Shown here: positions 56,871-64,000 of the stretch, piece by piece
How positions within the stretch are numbered: the stretch's first letter is position 1
How the letters are laid out: every line of letters begins with the position of its first letter
Assembly (NCBI RefSeq): GCF_001189965.1
Contig: NZ_LFLU01000019.1
Coordinates: 35,339 to 99,338, forward strand
Length of the DNA stretch: 64,000 bases
Source: Herbaspirillum rhizosphaerae
Lineage (GTDB): Bacteria; Pseudomonadota; Gammaproteobacteria; Burkholderiales; Burkholderiaceae_D
Direction: 5' to 3'
Program-made: the position numbers and the translations under genes
Notes under the pieces: generated by a model
Told to the model about the DNA's origin: nothing
The model's database searches: none
What the model saw: only the letters and a program-made list of their open reading frames with translations

Positions 56871-57677
56871 ATGAAATCATTACTGAACTTCACCAAAAAA
56901 GCAGCTGTCGTCATGCTCGGTCTGGCGTGTTTCGCCCAGGTCGTCCACGCCGACACGCTGGCCGACATCAAGGCGCGCAAGAAAGTGCTGATCGCCGTCG
57001 ATCTCGGCGCGCCGCCGTTCGGCATGACCAACGCCAAGCTGGAACCGCAAGGTTCGGATGTGGAAACAGCGCGCGCGCTGGCCAAGGACCTGGGTGTGGA
57101 ACTGGAAATCGTGCAAGTCACCGGCCCGAACCGCGTGCCCTTCCTGATGACCGGCAAGGCCGACATGGTGATCGCCACGTTCAGCATCACGCCTGAGCGC
57201 GCCAAGGTCATCACCTTCACGCATCCGTACGGCGCTTCGCAATTCGTGGTTGCCGCACCGAAGGGAACCGCAATCAAAGGCTTGCCTGACCTGACCGGCA
57301 AACGTATCGCTGTCGTGCGCGGCAACATGCAGGATTCGCTGCTGACGCCGCTGGCGCCGAAGGGTGCGACCATCGTGCGTTTTGACGACGACGCAACCGT
57401 GACTGCGGCTGTGGTGTCGGGCCAGGTTGACGGTCTGTGCACGCCGAATGCGCTGGCTGCTGCAATCGCACGCCAGAATCCGACCAAGGGCCTGGAAACC
57501 AAGTTTGCGATCAAGGACATTCCTTACGCGATCGGTATCCGCCAAAACGAACCTGAACTGCAAAAATGGCTGAACGCCTGGATCGATACCAACACCAAGA
57601 ACGGCCGCCTGGGTCAGATCTATCAGCAATGGGTCGGTACACCAATGCCTGACCTGGCGCAGTTTGCAGCGAAGTAA
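56871..57677 (+). CDS. SBP_bac_3 periplasmic binding protein of the sugar-acid cluster
   Basis: A 268-residue protein with a signal peptide (VMLGLACFAQVVHA). The ligand-site motif FSITPERAKV with the conserved Arg, and VVSGQVDGLCTPN near 175-190, are as in amino-acid binding proteins. The gene follows the ATPase by 66 bases and is placed before the catabolic genes. Its ligand is likely a polar acid matching the pathway, inferred only from context. Confidence 0.87.
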   Translation: MKSLLNFTKKAAVVMLGLACFAQVVHADTLADIKARKKVLIAVDLGAPPFGMTNAKLEPQGSDVETARALAKDLGVELEIVQVTGPNRVPFLMTGKADMVIATFSITPERAKVITFTHPYGASQFVVAAPKGTAIKGLPDLTGKRIAVVRGNMQDSLLTPLAPKGATIVRFDDDATVTAAVVSGQVDGLCTPNALAAAIARQNPTKGLETKFAIKDIPYAIGIRQNEPELQKWLNAWIDTNTKNGRLGQIYQQWVGTPMPDLAQFAAK

Positions 57678-57791
57678 GCAGGAACGCATTACCTGAGCAG
57701 CAACACGCATGCCGCGCCGGTGTTTCGGTATCCGGGCACACCGGCCGGTTTGCATGACATTCTCTAGTTGTCGATACTTATCGAGATCATC

Positions 57792-59327
57792 ATGAAACCA
57801 ATTTCTCCCGTCATCCGATTGAACCCTGTCGATGATGTTGTCATTGCGCGCCGCCAGCTGATCACCGGCACCATTCTCGAAGAAGAGAACGGTCTCCGGG
57901 TTGCGGCCCTGATCCCTGCCGGTCACAAGATGGCGACACGCGCCATCGCCGCCGGCCAGCCGATCAAGCGCTATGGACAAATCATCGGCACCGCCAGCCA
58001 AGCCATCGAGCCAGGTCAGCACGTGCACACGCACAATCTGGCCATGGCGGAGTTTTCGCGCGAACACTCCTTCGGTGCCGATTTCAAGCCGGTCGATTAC
58101 GTCGACACACCGGTCACCTTCATGGGCATCAAGCGCCCGGACGGCCGCGTCGCCACGCGCAATTACATCGGCGTGCTGACTTCGGTGAACTGCTCGGCCA
58201 CTGCCGCGCGCGCGATTGCAGACTACTTCCGCCGCGACATCCACCCGGAAGCGCTGGCGGATTTCCCCAACGTCGACGGTATCGTGGCACTGACCCACGG
58301 CCTCGGCTGCGCGGTCGATTCGGAAGGCGAACCGCTGGCGATGCTGCGCCGCACGCTGGCCGGTTACGCCAAGCATCCAAACTTCGCTGCGGTACTGATC
58401 GTCGGCCTCGGTTGCGAAACCAACCAGATTTCGGGATTGCTGGAAGCGCACAACCTGAAAGAGAACGAGTACTTCCACACCTTCACGATCCAGAGCACCG
58501 GCGGCACCGCCAAGACGGTTGCGCTCGGCATCGAGAAGATCAAGAAGATGCTGCCCAAGGCCAACGACATCAAGCGCGAACCGGTGCCGGCCAGCCATCT
58601 GACGCTGGGCCTGCAATGCGGCGGCTCGGACGGTTATTCGGGCATCACCGCCAACCCGGCGCTGGGCGCGGCAGTCGACTTGCTGGTCAAGCACGGCGGC
58701 ACCGCGATCCTGTCGGAAACGCCGGAAATCTATGGCGCCGAACACTTGCTGACGCGTCGCGCAGTCTCGCCGGAAGTCGGCGAAAAACTGCTGGCGCGCA
58801 TCGCGTGGTGGGAAGAATATTGCGCCAAGAACGGCGCCGAGATGAACAACAATCCATCGGCAGGCAACAAGGCCGGCGGCCTGACAACTATTCTGGAAAA
58901 ATCCCTGGGCGCGGTCGCCAAGGGCGGCACGTCGAATCTGGTGGACGTCTACAAGTATGCAGAGACGGTGACGGCCAAGGGCTTTGTCTTCATGGATACC
59001 CCGGGCTACGATCCTATCTCTGCAACCGGGCAAGTCGCCGGCGGCGCCAACATGATCTGCTTCACCACCGGTCGCGGCTCTGCCTATGGCTGCGCGCCGT
59101 CGCCGTCGCTGAAGCTGGCGACCAACACGGCGCTGTGGCAGCGCCAGGAAGAAGACATGGACATCAACTGCGGCGAGATCGCCGACGGCATGGCCACGCC
59201 GCAGGATATCGGCGCGAAGTTCTTCCAGATGATTCTCGATACGGCGTCCGGCAAAAAGACCAAGAGCGAATTGCACGGCTACGGGCAGGATGAATTCGTG
59301 CCCTGGCATATCGGCGTCTATACCTGA
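57792..59327 (+). CDS. UxaA/GarD-family sugar-acid dehydratase
   Basis: A 511-residue two-domain dehydratase. The N-terminal SAF-like domain (about residues 1-90) is joined to the long UxaA C-domain, which holds GLGCETNQISG, STGGTAKTVALG and CGGSDGYSGI. Family members dehydrate altronate, galactarate or, in a Herbaspirillum enzyme described from memory, D-arabinonate. Here it would form a 2-keto-3-deoxy acid. The ATG start is preferred to a TTG eight codons earlier. Confidence 0.88.
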   Translation: MKPISPVIRLNPVDDVVIARRQLITGTILEEENGLRVAALIPAGHKMATRAIAAGQPIKRYGQIIGTASQAIEPGQHVHTHNLAMAEFSREHSFGADFKPVDYVDTPVTFMGIKRPDGRVATRNYIGVLTSVNCSATAARAIADYFRRDIHPEALADFPNVDGIVALTHGLGCAVDSEGEPLAMLRRTLAGYAKHPNFAAVLIVGLGCETNQISGLLEAHNLKENEYFHTFTIQSTGGTAKTVALGIEKIKKMLPKANDIKREPVPASHLTLGLQCGGSDGYSGITANPALGAAVDLLVKHGGTAILSETPEIYGAEHLLTRRAVSPEVGEKLLARIAWWEEYCAKNGAEMNNNPSAGNKAGGLTTILEKSLGAVAKGGTSNLVDVYKYAETVTAKGFVFMDTPGYDPISATGQVAGGANMICFTTGRGSAYGCAPSPSLKLATNTALWQRQEEDMDINCGEIADGMATPQDIGAKFFQMILDTASGKKTKSELHGYGQDEFVPWHIGVYT

Positions 59328-59351
59328 CGGCCTGATCGTTTTTTCTCCTTG

Positions 59352-59388
59352 CCGTCGCCGGCGTTTGTTTTTGCCGGCGGCGGTTTTT
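59352..59388 (+). terminator. Terminator after the dehydratase gene
   Basis: Arms CCGTCGCCGGC (59352-59362) and GCCGGCGGCGG (59373-59383), with one G-T pair, followed by TTTTT. It suggests the next gene has its own promoter or depends on read-through. Confidence 0.7.
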
Positions 59389-59523
59389 ACCTTCGGGGTG
59401 TTGCGACATGTTTCAGAGAATTTTCATGAAGTTTTCTCGGAAACATTTCTCAGCATCTCATCCGGGCAGCATCACATTCTTCCCGGTGTTTCATTCTTCG
59501 ACTGACCTTCATCTGGAGCAGGC

Positions 59524-60696
59524 ATGGCACAAGCATTCACGATTCAGGCGCATCTGCCTGAAGATCATCAACAAGCAACCCTGATCGGCCGCATCTGGCA
59601 ACCGAACGTCGGACCGGTACTGGTCAAGGTGCAGGCCGACGGCGTGTACGACCTGAGCGCCGTCGCGGCGACATCGAGCCAGTTGCTGGAACTGGACAAC
59701 CCTGCCGCAGCGGTCGCGCAAGCCAAGGCACCGCGCCTGGCTGCACTGGAAGAGTTGCTGGCCAACGCCGATGCCGGCACGCGCGATACTTCGCGTCCGT
59801 GGCTGCTGGCGCCGATTGACCTGCAGGCGGTCAAAGCCAGCGGCGTGACCTTCGTCGCCAGCATGCTGGAGCGCGTGATCGAAGAACAGGCGCGCGGCGA
59901 CGCCGGCAAGGCGGAGTCGGTACGCAAGGCGATCACCGCTGTCATCGGCGACAATCTGTCGAGCGTGGTGCCGGGTTCCGAAGGCGCCGCCAAGCTCAAG
60001 GAAGTGCTGCTGGAACAAGGTGTCTGGTCGCAATACCTGGAAGTCGGCATCGGACCCGACGCCGAAATCTTCACCAAGGCGCAGCCGCTGTCTTCGGTCG
60101 GTCTCGGGGATGAAGTCGGCATCCATCCGAAATCGGTCTGGAACAATCCTGAGCCGGAAATCGTCCTGGTCGTCAACAGCCGCGGCGAGACGGTCGGCGC
60201 CACGCTGGGCAACGACGTCAACCTGCGCGATTTCGAAGGCCGCAGCGCCCTGCTGCTGGGCAAAGCCAAGGACAACAACGCCTCGTGCGCAGTCGGGCCT
60301 TTCATTCGTCTGTTCGATGCAAACTTTTCAATTGACGATGTACGGCGCGCCGAACTTACAATGCGGGTAGACGGTACGGAAGGCTTCACGCTCAAAGGCA
60401 GCAGCTCGATGGCCATGATCAGCCGCGATCCGCTGAATCTGGTGGAACATGCGATCGGCCCGAATCACCAGTACCCTGACGGCCTGGTGCTGTTCCTCGG
60501 CACGATGTTTGCGCCGACGCAGGATCGTTTCGGTCCGGGCCAGGGCTTCACGCATCAGGTCGCCGATGTCGTGACGATCGCGACGCCGAAACTGGGCGCG
60601 CTGGTGAACAAGGTCAACTTTACCGACAAGGTCGCGCCGTGGACATTTGGACTGACGGCGCTGATCAAGAATCTCGCACAACGAAAACTCATTTAA
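59524..60696 (+). CDS. FAH-family 2-keto-3-deoxy-pentonate dehydratase-like enzyme
   Basis: A 390-residue protein whose length and C-terminal FAH domain (LGDEVGIHPKSVWNNPEPEIVLVV, GNDVNLRDFEGRSALLLGKAKDN) match XylX-type 2-keto-3-deoxy-D-xylonate/arabonate dehydratases of about 390 residues. That enzyme forms alpha-ketoglutarate semialdehyde. The metal-binding Glu is in NPEPEIVL. The next gene follows after 10 bases, so the two are cotranscribed. Confidence 0.82.
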   Translation: MAQAFTIQAHLPEDHQQATLIGRIWQPNVGPVLVKVQADGVYDLSAVAATSSQLLELDNPAAAVAQAKAPRLAALEELLANADAGTRDTSRPWLLAPIDLQAVKASGVTFVASMLERVIEEQARGDAGKAESVRKAITAVIGDNLSSVVPGSEGAAKLKEVLLEQGVWSQYLEVGIGPDAEIFTKAQPLSSVGLGDEVGIHPKSVWNNPEPEIVLVVNSRGETVGATLGNDVNLRDFEGRSALLLGKAKDNNASCAVGPFIRLFDANFSIDDVRRAELTMRVDGTEGFTLKGSSSMAMISRDPLNLVEHAIGPNHQYPDGLVLFLGTMFAPTQDRFGPGQGFTHQVADVVTIATPKLGALVNKVNFTDKVAPWTFGLTALIKNLAQRKLI

Positions 60697-60706
60697 AGGA
60701 AATCCC

Positions 60707-61471
60707 ATGTCGCAATCTTCTGGACGCCTGGCCGGCAAGACCGTATTGATCACTGCTGCAGCCCAAGGCATCGGCCGCGCTTCGACCGAGCTGTTCGCCA
60801 GGGAAGGCGCGCGCGTCATCGCCACCGACATCAGCAAGCAGCATCTGGATGAGTTGGCCGGTATCGCCGGCGTGGAAACCCGCCTGCTGGACGTGACCGA
60901 CGACGCCGCCATCAAGCAACTGGTGGCGGACATCGGCGCCGTCGACGTGCTGTTCAACTGCGCAGGCTACGTCGCCGCCGGCAATATCCTCGATTGCGAC
61001 GACAAGGCCTGGGATTTCTCCTTCAACCTGAACGCCAAGGCGATGTTCCACACCATCCGCGCGGTGCTGCCGGGCATGCTGGCCAAGAAATCGGGCTCCA
61101 TCGTCAACATCGCTTCGGCCGCATCAAGCGTCAAGGGCGTGGCAAATCGTTTCGCCTACGGCGCCAGCAAGGCGGCTGTGGTCGGTCTGACCAAATCGGT
61201 TGCGGCGGATTTCGTCGCCCAGGGCGTGCGTTGCAATGCCATCTGCCCGGGCACCATCGAATCGCCATCGCTGAATCAACGCATCACCACGCAAGCCAAG
61301 GAAAGCGGCAAGAGCGAAGCGGAAGTACGCCAGGCGTTTGTGGCGCGCCAACCAATGGGCCGCATCGGCAAGGCAGAGGAAGTGGCGCTGCTGGCGCTGT
61401 TCCTGGCTTCGGAAGAATCTGCATTCACCACTGGCGCGATTCACATGATTGACGGCGGCTGGTCCAACTGA
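60707..61471 (+). CDS. Short-chain dehydrogenase, 2-keto-3-deoxy-sugar-acid 4-dehydrogenase-like
   Basis: A 254-residue SDR: cofactor motif TAAAQGIGRAS with Asp40 region (ATDIS) implying NAD+, catalytic Tyr in RFAYGASKAAV, and Ser in NIASAASSV. It closely resembles human BDH2/DHRS6 in its whole length (AAAQGIG, DVLFNCAG, DFSFNLN, SVKGVANRF, VIDGGWS-type end). Its bacterial relatives oxidise 2-keto-3-deoxy-L-fuconate or -rhamnonate at C4. Overlap with the pathway context is good. Confidence 0.85.
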   Translation: MSQSSGRLAGKTVLITAAAQGIGRASTELFAREGARVIATDISKQHLDELAGIAGVETRLLDVTDDAAIKQLVADIGAVDVLFNCAGYVAAGNILDCDDKAWDFSFNLNAKAMFHTIRAVLPGMLAKKSGSIVNIASAASSVKGVANRFAYGASKAAVVGLTKSVAADFVAQGVRCNAICPGTIESPSLNQRITTQAKESGKSEAEVRQAFVARQPMGRIGKAEEVALLALFLASEESAFTTGAIHMIDGGWSN

Positions 61472-61495
61472 TCTTCGCGGCGAACCACCTTTACT

Positions 61496-61517
61496 GCGAT
61501 GTAGTTTGCTACATCGC
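61496..61517. repeat. 9-bp perfect hairpin after the SDR gene
   Basis: Arms GCGATGTAG (61496-61504) and CTACATCGC (61509-61517) around TTTG. No U run follows, so it may be an operator or an RNA-stabilising stem. Confidence 0.5.
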
Positions 61518-61566
61518 TGCGCTGTTTGAGTAAGTGCTTGTCCGGTGTTTTTTGTCGCACATTTTC

Positions 61567-61605
61567 CTGCGGCCTCTCCGATCGCGATATCGGCGGAGGC
61601 CGCAG
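61567..61605. repeat. Long nested hairpin before the SMP-30 gene
   Basis: Outer arms CTGCGGCCTC (61567-61576) and GAGGCCGCAG (61596-61605), inner arms CCGAT and ATCGG. There is no U run after the stem. It could be an operator, a stable RNA stem, or a REP-like element. The rest of the 256-base gap has a pyrimidine-rich stretch and no gene. Confidence 0.5.
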
Positions 61606-61727
61606 TGCTTTGGATGTCGTCGACGTATTGTGTCTTGCGTTTTTTCTTTCTCTTTTCATGCTGTTGACGTTGTACCGTTTCCGGCTCAGTGGGCATAATG
61701 CTGTTTCTTCTTACGGAATAGCCGCCC

Positions 61728-62621
61728 ATGTCTCCAACTGAAATCCAGGTCGCCTTCGAATCTCCCATGCAACTCGGTGAATGCCCGTTGTGGCACGCCG
61801 GCGAAAGCGCTTTGTATTGGATCGACATTCCCGGCAAAGCCGTACATCGTTTGCACATCGCCAGCCATGCTCATCGCTCGTGGCCAATGCAGGAGGAACC
61901 GGGTTGTATCGCCATGCACTCCGATGGCGGCCTGGTGGTGGCCTTGCGCAACGGCCTGTTCCGGCTCAATACGGACAGCGGTGAGATGACCCGCTTGCAC
62001 GACGCGCCTTATGACGAGAGCAAGTTGCGCTTCAACGATGGCCGCTGCGATGCCATGGGACGCTTGTGGACCGGGACGATTTACGAACCGCGCGACCAGC
62101 AACTGGGCAGCTTATTTTGCTTCGAGCGCGGCGAACTGCGCGATGCGGCGCATCCGGTGACGACTTCCAACGGCGTCGCGTTCAGCACGGACAAACGCAC
62201 GATGTTTCATTCGAATACGCCGGCGCATCGCATCGACGCCTACGATTTCGATCTCATCACCGGCAAGACCGGCAACAAACGTTTGTTCAAGCAATTCGAC
62301 ATGGACAAGAGCGCCCCAGGCTATGGAGGTCGTCCGGACGGCGCGGCGGTCGATAGCGAGAATGGCTATTGGTGCGCGATGTTTGAAGGCGGACGCGTGC
62401 TGCGACTTTCCGCAAGCGGCGACATTCTGCAGGAAATCAAGGTGCCGGCGCGTTGCCCGACGATGGTTGCATTCGGCGGAGAGGATCTGCGCACGCTCTA
62501 CATCACGACCGGCAGGAACGGCCGCAGCGAAGCGGAGCTGGAGCAGTATCCACTGTCCGGTTGTGTCTTGTCTGTGCGTGTGGATGTTGCCGGCTTGCCG
62601 GAATTTGCCTATCGCAGGTAA
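61728..62621 (+). CDS. SMP-30/gluconolactonase-family lactonase
   Basis: A 297-residue six-bladed propeller. Metal ligands are placed at E18 (LGECPLW), N148 (TTSNGVAFS) and D204 (GRPDGAAVD), with R101 and N103 (KLRFNDGRCD) for the substrate. It opens sugar lactones (gluconolactone or pentonolactone types), the first step of this pathway. A lactone of a pentose fits the cluster. Confidence 0.9.
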   Translation: MSPTEIQVAFESPMQLGECPLWHAGESALYWIDIPGKAVHRLHIASHAHRSWPMQEEPGCIAMHSDGGLVVALRNGLFRLNTDSGEMTRLHDAPYDESKLRFNDGRCDAMGRLWTGTIYEPRDQQLGSLFCFERGELRDAAHPVTTSNGVAFSTDKRTMFHSNTPAHRIDAYDFDLITGKTGNKRLFKQFDMDKSAPGYGGRPDGAAVDSENGYWCAMFEGGRVLRLSASGDILQEIKVPARCPTMVAFGGEDLRTLYITTGRNGRSEAELEQYPLSGCVLSVRVDVAGLPEFAYRR

Positions 62622-62927
62622 GTAATGAGGAGTGCCGGCGTCGCTGATTTTTGGATCCGCCAGCACTCCGGCTTTGCAGCGTCAAGTTTGTGCCGGTTCG
62701 CCAGACGCAGAATGCATTGCCTGTTTGCCAATGAAATGACCGCGTTCTGCGACACCGCCAGCAAAGCTGTTCAATTTCAGCGACAATCACGCTCACGCTT
62801 GTTCAAGACTTGCTTTCTTTTCTAGTTGTTATGAGAAAATACATGCAAGTGTTTGTGGATCATATCCCTACTCAGCACAACTGATTCTATTTCGATATTC
62901 AACAATATTTACTCTAGCGAAAATTCC
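62622..62927. other. Gap upstream of pagL
   Basis: A 306-base region with an A/T-rich end (62840-62927) that should contain the pagL promoter. No ORF with a ribosome site and no hairpin terminator was seen. Confidence 0.4.
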
Positions 62928-63476
62928 ATGTCGATGAAAAAATTTGCCCTCAAACTCACTGTTGCCGCCATCGCTCTGATCGGTCTGCAAACTGCCAGCT
63001 ACGCTGTTGATTCAGTTTCCGTCGAAGCCGGCGCCGGCTCCAAAGTCCAGATGCTGCGTCTGGGCGCACAATGGGATTGGAAAAACACAGCCTGGTGGCA
63101 ATCCAACGGCACCCACATCGGCGGCTACTGGGATCTGACCGTCGCTGAGTGGCATGAAAAGCGTTACAACAACACCGACAGCAGCAAGAACTTCACGGAC
63201 ATCGGCTTTACCCCGGTCTTCCGCTTTCAGCGCGATGACAAGAAGGGTTTCTACGGCGAAGCCGGTATCGGTGTTCACCTGTTCTCTTCGCTGTACAACA
63301 ACGACACCAAGAAGCTGTCGACCGCATTCCAATTCGGCGACCACCTCGGCACTGGCTACGTGTTTGCCAACGGCCTGGATATCGGCCTGAAACTGCAACA
63401 CTTCTCGAACGGCGGCATCAAGCAGCCAAACGGCGGCGTGAACTTTGCGATGCTGAAGGCGGCTTACAAGTTCTAA
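62928..63476 (+). CDS. pagL: Lipid A 3-O-deacylase (PagL family)
   Basis: A 182-residue outer-membrane beta-barrel. It has a signal peptide (MSMKKFALKLTVAAIALIGLQTASYA split near residue 26) and a mature barrel that ends in YKF, the aromatic C-terminus for outer-membrane insertion. The catalytic pair is H158 and S160 (QHFSNGG), at the place of H126/S128 in Pseudomonas PagL; N172 sits where that protein has the third residue E140. PagL removes the 3-O acyl chain from lipid A. A second ATG two codons later is an alternative start. Confidence 0.88.
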   Translation: MSMKKFALKLTVAAIALIGLQTASYAVDSVSVEAGAGSKVQMLRLGAQWDWKNTAWWQSNGTHIGGYWDLTVAEWHEKRYNNTDSSKNFTDIGFTPVFRFQRDDKKGFYGEAGIGVHLFSSLYNNDTKKLSTAFQFGDHLGTGYVFANGLDIGLKLQHFSNGGIKQPNGGVNFAMLKAAYKF

Positions 63477-63520
63477 TTGCTTGATCAGCCGCTCCTTACG
63501 ACGGTTGACGAGTTGAAAGA

Positions 63521-63544
63521 GCCGGTCATCGACCGGCTTTTTTT
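63521..63544 (+). terminator. Terminator after pagL
   Basis: Arms GCCGGTC (63521-63527) and GACCGGC (63531-63537) around ATC, then seven T. Confidence 0.85.
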
Positions 63545-63635
63545 CGTCTGTATGTTTTAACGATAAAGGTTTGAGCCTGACAATCCAACTGACTTGTGTT
63601 TTGCGCCGATCTTTGTTCTGTTCTATTCGTTTGCA

Positions 63636-63661
63636 AGCCGCGTTCCGACGCGGCTTTTTTG
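63636..63661 (+). terminator. Second, tandem terminator
   Basis: Arms AGCCGCG (63636-63642) and CGCGGCT (63649-63655), then a T run. It is about 90 bases after the first with no gene between, so it either backs up the pagL terminator or ends a short untranslated RNA. Confidence 0.7.
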
Positions 63662-64000
63662 TTGTCTGGACGGAGTGTGGTTGGGTTCAGGCGTGGGGTG
63701 GTCGTGAGTGGAGTCTCTGGCTGCTGGTATCGATTGGTGGCTGTTAAAGACAGCTGTGTCCCTCAGAGCGGAGCCAGAAGTCTTCAGAAGGAAGAATGGT
63801 GGTGAGATGGTGCCCTGTCACCGGCCAGGTGATGCGGGTTGATACTGGAAGAAGGAATATGCCAAGGGCGGATGTTGCCGATGCGTGCAGCTGAGGAGCT
63901 TTGAAGTGGGTGCTTGAGTATGGTCGAGCCGAGTTGTCTGTTCGATGAGTGTAAAACGAACGGGCGGCGCAAATAGCGAACAGAGAACGGCGATCGGACA
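63662..64000. other. No gene seen at the right edge
   Basis: These 339 bases are rich in TGG and GTG words and interrupted by stops in all frames; short frames have no ribosome site. The composition differs from the neighbouring genes. I see no RNA or mobile-element signature. Confidence 0.4.

Noticed and set aside
56880..59309. An 809-codon open frame on the minus strand
   Set aside because: Shadow of the binding-protein and dehydratase genes, with Arg/Gln/His-rich composition.
1..64000. tRNA, rRNA, CRISPR or insertion sequence
   Set aside because: No cloverleaf T-loop motif, regularly spaced repeats, transposase-like protein or terminal inverted repeats with target duplication were seen on reading both strands.

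Overview
The window looks like a chromosomal segment of a betaproteobacterium (Burkholderiales), most likely Oxalobacteraceae and close to Herbaspirillum. The grounds are the high G+C coding style, the block rplM-rpsI-argC-bactofilin-erpA-hemL-thiD-rubredoxin-pilGHIJ-chpA, and a large set of transporters and catabolic genes typical of a plant- or soil-associated heterotroph. The genus is an inference from gene order and protein character; no 16S rRNA gene is present. I see no tRNA, rRNA, CRISPR array, insertion sequence or prophage.

Bases 1-4400 hold the 3' end of a ring-hydroxylating oxygenase gene, a DMT-family exporter, a sulfurtransferase (sseA), a LysR regulator, a possible 37-residue membrane protein and a ZIP metal transporter. 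Bases 4451-13274 (minus strand) carry a type IV pilus chemosensory system: response regulators PilG and PilH, CheW-like PilI, chemoreceptor PilJ and the giant hybrid kinase ChpA, with a rubredoxin upstream. Bases 13337-22107 are housekeeping: a divergent ThiD, HemL, ErpA, a bactofilin, a membrane coiled-coil protein coupled to ArgC, ribosomal proteins S9 and L13, an OsmC-like protein, Coq7 and PyrC. Between rplM and the OsmC gene lies a good small-RNA candidate with its own promoter and terminator and CU-rich loops.

Bases 22235-29978 form a glutamate/aspartate block: gltIJKL, a second periplasmic binding protein, glutamate dehydrogenase gdhA and a LysR regulator. Next come an Atm1-type exporter, a YciA thioesterase, a sugar-acid set (2-hydroxyacid dehydrogenase, dgoK, dgoA), fadD, a lipoprotein aminopeptidase overlapping a molybdopterin oxidoreductase, an AraC regulator and a LysE exporter. 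Bases 42262-49127 place a peptide-type ABC transporter (BCDF, no binding protein) between two M20 peptidase genes. Bases 49195-52049 are small or poorly characterised genes, including an intergenic region bracketed by a perfect 12-bp inverted repeat.

Bases 52097-62621 are the most coherent accessory system. A LysR regulator is divergent from a FAH/GguC-type hydrolase, a polar-amino-acid-type ABC transporter, an UxaA-family sugar-acid dehydratase, a second FAH enzyme resembling 2-keto-3-deoxy-pentonate dehydratase, a short-chain dehydrogenase resembling 2-keto-3-deoxy-sugar-acid 4-dehydrogenases, and an SMP-30 lactonase. Together they can be read as lactone opening, dehydration to a 2-keto-3-deoxy acid, then either a second dehydration toward alpha-ketoglutarate semialdehyde or 4-oxidation and hydrolytic cleavage to pyruvate plus a short hydroxy acid. 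The window ends with a PagL lipid A deacylase, tandem terminators and about 340 bases without a recognisable gene.
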